Positions 1-5,857 of a stretch of DNA of 25,860 nt are shown one piece after another. The stretch lies in assembly GCA_910583795.1 (NCBI GenBank), contig CAJTZQ010000050.1:1-25860 (forward strand), given 5' to 3'. The DNA is from an uncultured Muribaculaceae bacterium (GTDB lineage: Bacteria > Bacteroidota > Bacteroidia > Bacteroidales > Muribaculaceae). The translations under genes and the position numbers were made by a program. Within the stretch, counting starts at the first letter, position 1. Each line of letters begins with the position of its first letter. Below the pieces are notes generated by a model. The model did not search any database. It was given only the letters and a program-made list of their open reading frames with translations, and was not told the origin of the DNA.

Positions 1-91
1 AAGAGTTTTTGAGGTTGTTTTGAGACTGAGTGAAGGAGTTATGGGGTTCCATAACAACTGAATGAAGGCTTAAAACAGACCAAAAACTCTT
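1..91. repeat. Palindromic intergenic repeat, copy D
   Basis: The outer arms AAGAGTTTTT (1-10) and AAAAACTCTT (82-91) are perfect inverted repeats. At the centre is a hairpin with 7-bp arms, GTTATGG / CCATAAC, around GGTT (38-55). The 17 bases at 39-55 recur exactly at 5681-5697. The flanks of the core (TGAAGGAG on the left, ACTGAATGAAGG on the right) resemble those of the two 203-bp elements at 19881 and 21359, so I place it in the same family. It lies just downstream of the zinc transporter gene. The element may extend beyond the left edge of the window. Confidence 0.6.
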
Positions 92-127
92 TCTAAAGAT
101 TTCTTAATGTTAAAAGTAAACATACTC

Positions 128-949
128 TTAGAATAATTCCAGAGAAAGCGCCATCAGAATAAAACCGGTTATAACTCCACCTATCATAGTATGATGCTTC
201 CCGTACTTAAGTGCACTTGGAATTAATTCATCAAATGAAATATATATCATTATTCCGGCAACCGCAGCCAATAGTATTCCGCTGATCGCCTCACTCCAAA
301 ACGGCATCAATATCAACCCTCCTATAAGAGCCCCCAATGGTTCCGCCATTCCTGATAAAAAAGCTGTCAATAAAGCCACGCTACGTTTGCCTGTTGCCTG
401 ATAAATAGGAATGGAAATAGCGATTCCTATGGGAAAATTGTGTATGGCGATCGCGATAACTATCGGCAATGCTATGTTAAGTCCGTTGAGTGAAGAGATA
501 AACGTTGCCACTCCCTCCGGAAAATTGTGAATGCTTATAGCTATTGCAAGCATAATTCCTTGTCGTTTCATGCTTAAATTCGCCTCGCATGATTCTGCTC
601 GATTCAAATCAGGAACATGTGCACAATGAGTATGCTCATGTCCCGGCAAAATTCTATCTATCAAAGCTACAATGCCACACCCTATAAAAAATGATAATAA
701 ACCTATCAGTTTCCCATTACTATCTGCGAAAACATTTTGAAGATCAGAGATAGATTCCGGCAAGATCTCCATAAAGGATATGAAAATCATTACGCCTGCA
801 GATATCCCCAATGCCAATGAAAGCACTCCCCTATTGCTAATTTTTGCCATAACGGCACACGAAGCGCCTACAACGGTAGATAATCCGGCTATCGTTGTGA
901 GCATAAGGGCGAGAGTGAATGAATTAGTGTTTATTTGTTCAATCATCAT
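128..949 (-). CDS. zupT: ZIP-family divalent metal (zinc) transporter, ZupT-like
   Basis: 273-aa integral membrane protein of the ZIP family, which moves Zn2+ and often Fe2+ or Mn2+ into the cytoplasm across the inner membrane. The diagnostic signatures are present: HNFPEGVA near residue 142 (helix IV) and AIHNFPIGIAI near residue 168 (helix V), the two His/Glu-containing helices that line the metal site. The central loop carries the sequence HEHTHCAH, a likely metal-binding His cluster (about residues 104-111). About eight hydrophobic segments are visible and the length suits bacterial ZupT. The start ATGATG offers two adjacent codons. A TATATTTG -7 box lies 15 bp upstream, implying a very short leader. 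It is transcribed divergently from the response regulator gene. The metal specificity is inferred from the family only. Confidence 0.9.
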   Translation of the reverse strand: MMIEQINTNSFTLALMLTTIAGLSTVVGASCAVMAKISNRGVLSLALGISAGVMIFISFMEILPESISDLQNVFADSNGKLIGLLSFFIGCGIVALIDRILPGHEHTHCAHVPDLNRAESCEANLSMKRQGIMLAIAISIHNFPEGVATFISSLNGLNIALPIVIAIAIHNFPIGIAISIPIYQATGKRSVALLTAFLSGMAEPLGALIGGLILMPFWSEAISGILLAAVAGIMIYISFDELIPSALKYGKHHTMIGGVITGFILMALSLELF

Positions 950-964
950 AACTATATTTCACTG

Positions 965-972
965 CAAATATA
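965..972 (-). promoter_or_regulatory. Bacteroidota -7 promoter box for zupT
   Basis: On the minus strand this reads TATATTTG, an exact match to the Bacteroidota sigma-ABfr consensus TAnnTTTG. The distance to the ATG at 949 implies a leader of roughly 10 nt. I do not see a convincing -33 TTG. Confidence 0.6.
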
Positions 973-1059
973 ACTACAATCTGTCATATTTCGTTTATAA
1001 TGGTTACAAAAACTTGTGTTGGATATCTATTGCCATTCTTTATGAATTCAGAAAGTGTA

Positions 1060-1090
1060 TTGTTAATCATTTTAAATTTAGTTATATTTG
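1060..1090 (+). promoter_or_regulatory. Promoter of the two-component operon (-33 TTG, -7 TATATTTG)
   Basis: TTG at 1060-1062 and the exact -7 box TATATTTG at 1083-1090 are separated by 20 bp, which is the standard Bacteroidota spacing. The start codon of the regulator is at 1095, only four bases after the box, so transcription may begin at or next to the ATG (leaderless mRNA). Confidence 0.65.
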
Positions 1091-1094
1091 CAAC

Positions 1095-1763
1095 ATGAAT
1101 ATAGGAAAATCAAAAATACTCATTGTAGACGACGAAGAAACTCTCCGCGAGGGTTTGAAAGAATATCTTGAATTGGAAGGATATGAAGCCGACACAGCTC
1201 CCGGCGGCGAAGTTGCGCTTGAAAATCATATCGAAGGTTATGACCTTATCCTGCTTGACATAATGATGGACGGCATGAACGGATTTGAACTTGCCACAAA
1301 ACTAAAACACAATCCTGAAACCGCCAATATTCCTATCATTTTTTTAACTGCAAAAGACACTGATGAAGATATGGTCGCCGGGCTTAATCTCGGTGCAGAT
1401 GATTATGTATCTAAACCATTCTCAATTAAAAATGTGATAGCGCGCATTGAGGCTGTGTTAAGGAGAACCCAAAAAATAGAAAAGGATGGAAACGTGGTAT
1501 GCAACAGACAAACTCTTACATGCACTGTTGATGGTAAAAATATAAAAATGCCACGTAAGGAGTTTGAAATCCTTGCACTTTTGCTTGAACATCCGGGCAA
1601 AATATTCTCCCGTGAAGAATTACTTAACGCTATATGGCCTGAGAATGTGGTAGTGGTTGACAGATCTGTCGACGTACATATTACAAGAATAAGAAACAAG
1701 ATAGCACCTTACAGTAAAAAACTAATTTCACGTTCCGGTTACGGCTATGGCTGGCAAAATTAA
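1095..1763 (+). CDS. OmpR/PhoB-family response regulator
   Basis: 222-aa DNA-binding response regulator. The receiver domain (about 5-120) has the acidic pair D12/D13, the phosphoacceptor D55 in LILLDIMMDG, T85 in FLTAKD and K107 in VSKPF. The OmpR/PhoB winged helix (about 128-222) ends with the family-typical RSVDVHITRIRNKI and GYGYGW. The frame stays open upstream to 780, but that stretch runs antisense through zupT and lacks receiver homology, so I start at the ATG at 1095. The gene overlaps the histidine kinase by 17 bp, which indicates translational coupling. Its neighbours suggest a PhoB-like role (the kinase sensor region resembles PhoR and a phosphate transporter follows). The regulon is not shown by the sequence alone. 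Confidence 0.93.
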   Translation: MNIGKSKILIVDDEETLREGLKEYLELEGYEADTAPGGEVALENHIEGYDLILLDIMMDGMNGFELATKLKHNPETANIPIIFLTAKDTDEDMVAGLNLGADDYVSKPFSIKNVIARIEAVLRRTQKIEKDGNVVCNRQTLTCTVDGKNIKMPRKEFEILALLLEHPGKIFSREELLNAIWPENVVVVDRSVDVHITRIRNKIAPYSKKLISRSGYGYGWQN

Positions 1764-3150
1764 ACTATCCTTTCAAACCCGAGTATTCTTGACACTGCTT
1801 GCCATTTGCTGGATTCTTGTCGGTGCTTCAATGACATTCCAATATCATAGGGAAAAAGATTTTAAGGCAAAACTTCTGAATTCAAGATTACAGATGCACA
1901 ATCTCAGAATATTGGAAGATTTAGACCAGGGTGAAAAAATTGATGATATCGTAGCAAGGATCGGTTCACCTGTAGATGAATTGCGCATCACTCTAATTGA
2001 CAATGACGGGAAAGTAATCTACGATAACAATGATAAAACCCCCTTTCCTATAGGCAACCATAACTCCAGACCTGAAATTTTAAAAGCGAGAACAAATGGT
2101 GAAGGTTATGCCGTAGACAGATTGTCGGAAAATGATGAAATAAATTATTTTTATTCCGCTCAACTTGGAGAAAATGGAATCATTGTCCGTTCTGCAGTGC
2201 CATATTCACATAATCTGTCTGAATTTTTGAAAGCAGACAGTTCTACTTTCTGGATTATGGCTATCCTTACTGTTATCATGAGTCTTATTGGTTTTTTTGC
2301 AACCCGAAGGATTTCTTTAAGTATTGAAAGATTAAGTAAATTTGCTGAAAAGGCTGAAAAAGGTGAACGGATATATTCCGGGGAATCATTCCCTCACGAT
2401 GAACTTGGAAATATAGCAACAAATATAGTAAAATTATACATTCAACGAGATGAGCAACATAAGGAAGCCCTCAGGCTCGAACAAGATAAAGTCCGTTTGA
2501 AAAAGCAATTGACCAATAATATAAATCATGAATTGAAGACACCTGTGGCATCCATTTTAGTTTGCCTTGACCTTTTGAAAGATCATCCCGAGATTTCAGA
2601 GTCAAAAAAAGAAGAATATCTTGATCGCATGAGAGCGAACACCTTACGTCTGAATTCTCTCTTAAAAGATGTGTCTGCAATCACCCGAATGGATGAAGGT
2701 AGGGAGGTGATTGAAAAATGCGATATCAACCTCTCAGCTTTAATACATGACATAGTTGATGAAGAGAAATTAAAAACAGATATAGATATAGTGGTTGATA
2801 TCCCGGAATTGCACATCGATGGAAATCGTCAGCTTTTGGAATCAATATTCCGCAATTTAATAGGAAATACCATTGCCTACAGCGGTGCATCACAAATGAC
2901 TATCAAAGCTGATTCTAAAGGGAATTTTATGGTAAGCGATAATGGTTGCGGGATATCTTCAGAACACCTCCCTCATATTTTTGAACGCTTCTATCGCATT
3001 GATAAGGGTCGTTCACGTGCTGCAGGAGGAACAGGTCTTGGACTGTCTATAGTGAAAAATGCCATACTCCTACATGGAGGAGACATAAAGGCAACGAGTA
3101 TTAACGGACTTACATTCAATTTTAACCTCGCTGTCAAGAATACGATATAA
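1747..3150 (+). CDS. PhoR-like sensor histidine kinase
   Basis: 467-aa membrane kinase. TM1 is at about 11-30. An extracytoplasmic sensor of about 135 residues follows, then TM2 at about 168-186, a HAMP-like linker, HisKA and HATPase_c. The phosphoaccepting His is H261 in NINHELKTP. The ATP-binding boxes are the N box RNLIGNT, G1 DNGCGI, F box FERFYRID and G2 GGTGLGLSIVKN. The sensor segment around residues 80-125 (ITLIDNDGKVIYDN, then NHNSRPEI and a G-rich tail) resembles the extracytoplasmic PAS/PDC fold of Gram-positive PhoR/WalK-type kinases, which supports a PhoR-like reading but does not prove the ligand. No cytoplasmic PAS domain is seen. It starts inside the 3' end of the regulator gene. 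Confidence 0.92.
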   Translation: MAGKIKLSFQTRVFLTLLAICWILVGASMTFQYHREKDFKAKLLNSRLQMHNLRILEDLDQGEKIDDIVARIGSPVDELRITLIDNDGKVIYDNNDKTPFPIGNHNSRPEILKARTNGEGYAVDRLSENDEINYFYSAQLGENGIIVRSAVPYSHNLSEFLKADSSTFWIMAILTVIMSLIGFFATRRISLSIERLSKFAEKAEKGERIYSGESFPHDELGNIATNIVKLYIQRDEQHKEALRLEQDKVRLKKQLTNNINHELKTPVASILVCLDLLKDHPEISESKKEEYLDRMRANTLRLNSLLKDVSAITRMDEGREVIEKCDINLSALIHDIVDEEKLKTDIDIVVDIPELHIDGNRQLLESIFRNLIGNTIAYSGASQMTIKADSKGNFMVSDNGCGISSEHLPHIFERFYRIDKGRSRAAGGTGLGLSIVKNAILLHGGDIKATSINGLTFNFNLAVKNTI

Positions 3151-3184
3151 CATGCATTTGCTGCTCCAAATTATTCCTGTTTTT

Positions 3185-3232
3185 TAACTTCTCTGTAACA
3201 AAAAAGCAACATATTATTAATATTCATTCAAC
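3185..3232 (+). promoter_or_regulatory. 11-bp phased direct repeats upstream of the phosphate transporter (candidate Pho-like box)
   Basis: Tetramers of the form YAAC recur every 11 bp: TAAC at 3185, TAAC at 3196, CAAC at 3207, a degenerate TAAT at 3218 and CAAC at 3229. PhoB and OmpR-family regulators bind tandem 11-bp half-sites, and such a regulator is encoded just upstream. The assignment is an inference from spacing and context. Confidence 0.4.
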
Positions 3233-3242
3233 ATAATTACCC

Positions 3243-3250
3243 GAATTTTG
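3243..3250 (+). promoter_or_regulatory. Candidate -7 box for the phosphate transporter gene
   Basis: GAATTTTG matches TAnnTTTG at 7 of 8 positions (7 including the two free ones) and lies 30 bp before the ATG at 3280. No clear -33 element is visible, as is common for activator-dependent promoters. The phased boxes at 3185-3232 sit immediately upstream. Confidence 0.35.
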
Positions 3251-3279
3251 CTCCATGAAATAACTAAAATTCAGTAATT

Positions 3280-5571
3280 ATGGATTTACTTTATTTGGGT
3301 ATTGTAATTTTCCTGTTTCTACTCGCCATTTTCGACCTCTCCGTGGGAGTTAGCAACGATGCAGTGAATTTTCTCACTTCTGCGGTAGGGTCTAAAGCAG
3401 CTTCTTTCAAAAGAATCATTTTTGTGGCGGCTATAGGAGTGTTTATCGGTGCTGTGATGAGCAATGGAATGATGGATGTGGCACGACATGGAATATTCCG
3501 CCCGGAAAATCTGTCTTTCTATGATGTCATTGCAATTTTCATGGCTGTCATGGTTACCGACATTATTCTTCTTGACATCTTCAACTCATTGGGGATGCCA
3601 ACTTCCACAACCGTATCTTTGGTTTTCGAACTGCTTGGAGCCACATTTGTAGTGGCGCTCTTCAAAATTGCTGCCCCTGAAAGCACGATTGGGATCGGTG
3701 ACTTACTTAACACAGAAAAGGCATTGTCTGTTATATTGGGTATATTCCTTTCGGTTGCGATAGCATTTATATTCGGGACTCTCGTTCAATTCCTTGCCCG
3801 TTTGATATTTACTTTTGAATATAAAAGTAAACTCAAATGGAAAATAGGATTATTTGGAGGAGTTGCCTGCACGGCAATTGTCTATTTCATGCTGCTCAAA
3901 GGGATAAAGGATTTGACAATCATGACTCCTGAGCTCAAATCATGGATAGATCACAACACCGCAATCATATTGTCTGTATCATTCATTGGTTTTACGGTGT
4001 TGATGCAAATCCTTCATTGGTGCAAAATAAATGTTTTCAAAGTAGTGGTTTTATTGGGAACATTCTCTCTTGCAATGGCATTTGCAGGGAATGACCTTGT
4101 GAATTTTATTGGAGTTCCACTAACTTCTCTTTCTTCATATCAGGATTATATGTCGTCAGGTGGAGGTAATCTTCATGGTTATATGATGAGTAGTCTCAAT
4201 GGTCCTGCGAATACTCCGTTTTACTTCCTTATCGGTGCAGGCACGATTATGGTTGTCTCTTTGGCTACATCAAAAAAAGCAAGACAAGTCACACAGACAA
4301 CTGTCGGTCTGAGTTCGAAATCTCAAGGAGATGAAATGTTCGGATCCTCGAGATTAGGACGTTCATTAGTCAGGGCTGCATTAAACGTACATTCCTGGAT
4401 AAGCGAAAGAACCCCAAAAAGCTTGAAATCCTGGATAAACAAAAGAATGGATTCTTCCGTGACTCAAGAGGAAGACGGGGCTGCTTTCGACCTTGTAAGA
4501 GGATCCGTCAATCTAATGCTTGCGGGAATACTGATAGCAATAGGCACGTCTCTTAAACTGCCGTTATCCACCACTTTCGTGACTTTCATGGTTGCGATGG
4601 GCACCTCTCTCGCCGATCGAGCTTGGGGAAGAGAGAGTGCCGTATTCAGAATTACAGGCGTAATTTCTGTAATAGGAGGCTGGTTTATTACTGCTGCGGT
4701 TGCATTTATGGGTGCAGGGATTGTTGTATGTCTCATGCATATGGGAGGAGTTCCGGTAATGATTGCGGGAGGATTAATTGCCCTCGCGATGCTGGTAAGG
4801 AGCAATATTAAATTCCGTAAGAAAAGAATGTCAGAAGAAAGTGACAGCTTATTCCAGACCATTCTTTCATCAGAAAATTCTGCAGATGTATGGAAATTGC
4901 TTATAATATATATTAATGAAAAGCAGCAGATGTTTTTAAATTTTGCGGCAAATAGTTTTGATGAAGTGACTAAAGGATTTATCAATGACGACACTAAACT
5001 ACTGTCAAGGTCAGAAAAATCATTAGATACGGAAAAACAAGTATTGAAATCTCAACGTCGCAAACTCACACTTTGCATGAGAAGAGTCAGTCCGGAGACA
5101 GCTATTGAAAAAAGCACATGGTTCCACTTGAGCAACAACATGGCAATGTCTATGACATATAGTCTTCGACGAATAAATGAGGTTTGTAAAGAGCATGTTG
5201 AAAATAATTTCAGACCTCTTCCGAAAGAATTTCATCAATCGTTTATAGAACTGTGTGAACGCATTAAAAATGTTTTGGAAGATTCATGCTCCCAGATTGA
5301 GGAAAGTAAACCTGAAGTTATCGACGAGCTAAGAAAAAGATGCAGTGAAATTAAAGATGACCTTTCTTACAGCACACGCGATGTCTATGACCTCCTTCAA
5401 AAGGGTGACACCGATAATATGACGGTTGCGTACGTATATTTGAATGTACTTCAAGAAAGCCAGGAGTTTATCACATCTCTTAGAAAACTTTTGAGGGCTT
5501 CTGGAAAATTAAATCTTGCACCGACATTCTATCGCAGTTTCTCTCACCATGAAAAACCGGTCAGAAGATAA
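3280..5571 (+). CDS. Inorganic phosphate transporter (PiT family) with C-terminal PhoU-like helical domain
   Basis: 763-aa fusion. The N-terminal ~500 residues are a PiT/PHO4 permease: two inverted family signatures with the Asn-Asp pair are visible, GVSNDAVNF (N26/D27) and FAGNDLVNFIG (N271/D272), plus SLGMPTSTTVSLVFE, which has a counterpart LKLPLSTTFVTFMVAMG in the second half. A hydrophilic loop at about 345-400 separates the halves. From about residue 510 to the end the protein becomes hydrophilic, Glu/Lys-rich and helical, consistent with the PhoU/DUF47-like bundle attached to many Bacteroidota PiT proteins. The expected function is cation-coupled phosphate import at the inner membrane, with the tail regulating flux. 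It lies 129 bp after the kinase gene and probably has its own promoter. Confidence 0.9.
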   Translation: MDLLYLGIVIFLFLLAIFDLSVGVSNDAVNFLTSAVGSKAASFKRIIFVAAIGVFIGAVMSNGMMDVARHGIFRPENLSFYDVIAIFMAVMVTDIILLDIFNSLGMPTSTTVSLVFELLGATFVVALFKIAAPESTIGIGDLLNTEKALSVILGIFLSVAIAFIFGTLVQFLARLIFTFEYKSKLKWKIGLFGGVACTAIVYFMLLKGIKDLTIMTPELKSWIDHNTAIILSVSFIGFTVLMQILHWCKINVFKVVVLLGTFSLAMAFAGNDLVNFIGVPLTSLSSYQDYMSSGGGNLHGYMMSSLNGPANTPFYFLIGAGTIMVVSLATSKKARQVTQTTVGLSSKSQGDEMFGSSRLGRSLVRAALNVHSWISERTPKSLKSWINKRMDSSVTQEEDGAAFDLVRGSVNLMLAGILIAIGTSLKLPLSTTFVTFMVAMGTSLADRAWGRESAVFRITGVISVIGGWFITAAVAFMGAGIVVCLMHMGGVPVMIAGGLIALAMLVRSNIKFRKKRMSEESDSLFQTILSSENSADVWKLLIIYINEKQQMFLNFAANSFDEVTKGFINDDTKLLSRSEKSLDTEKQVLKSQRRKLTLCMRRVSPETAIEKSTWFHLSNNMAMSMTYSLRRINEVCKEHVENNFRPLPKEFHQSFIELCERIKNVLEDSCSQIEESKPEVIDELRKRCSEIKDDLSYSTRDVYDLLQKGDTDNMTVAYVYLNVLQESQEFITSLRKLLRASGKLNLAPTFYRSFSHHEKPVRR

Positions 5572-5660
5572 TTAAACTTTTTTTATTACTGTTTCATTTA
5601 AATTATAAGCACCTACGAAAAATAAATGTGCATATGATTGGCTTATAGTGTGAGCGGGAT

Positions 5661-5713
5661 ATGAAGCCGTGAAGATGGAATTATGGGGTTCCATAACGAC
5701 TGATGACCGGCTT
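5661..5713. repeat. Palindromic intergenic repeat, copy E
   Basis: The core hairpin TTATGG / CCATAA around GGTT (5681-5696) shares 17 identical bases with copy D (39-55). It is flanked by outer arms AAGCCG (5664-5669) and CGGCTT (5708-5713), and the surrounding TGAAG and GATGA words match other family members. It lies between the phosphate transporter and the Ca2+ ATPase. The borders are approximate. Confidence 0.55.
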
Positions 5714-5763
5714 TATAGGTTGCCACGATATATGGCTGGCATTTGTATATTTTGTTTTCTTAG

Positions 5764-5784
5764 ATACTTAAAAACTTTAAGTAT
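5764..5784. promoter_or_regulatory. ACTTAA inverted repeat upstream of the Ca2+ ATPase (candidate operator)
   Basis: ATACTTAAA and TTTAAGTAT form a perfect 9-bp inverted repeat with a 3-nt spacer. A further ACTTAAAGT follows at 5794-5802. It lies 74 bp before the ATPase start. It could be an operator or a short hairpin; the role is unproven. Confidence 0.3.
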
Positions 5785-5857
5785 GGCAAGATCACTTAAA
5801 GTTAGAAGAAGAAAACTCTCATCTTTCGTAAAAAATTGAATAATAAACATATCTAAA

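Noticed and set aside
780..1094. N-terminal extension of the response regulator reading frame
   Set aside because: It runs antisense through zupT and its promoter, encodes no receiver sequence, and a perfect promoter lies just before the ATG at 1095.
4464..4994. Minus-strand open frame of 176 codons inside the phosphate transporter gene
   Set aside because: It is a composition shadow of the real gene, with no family motif or start context.
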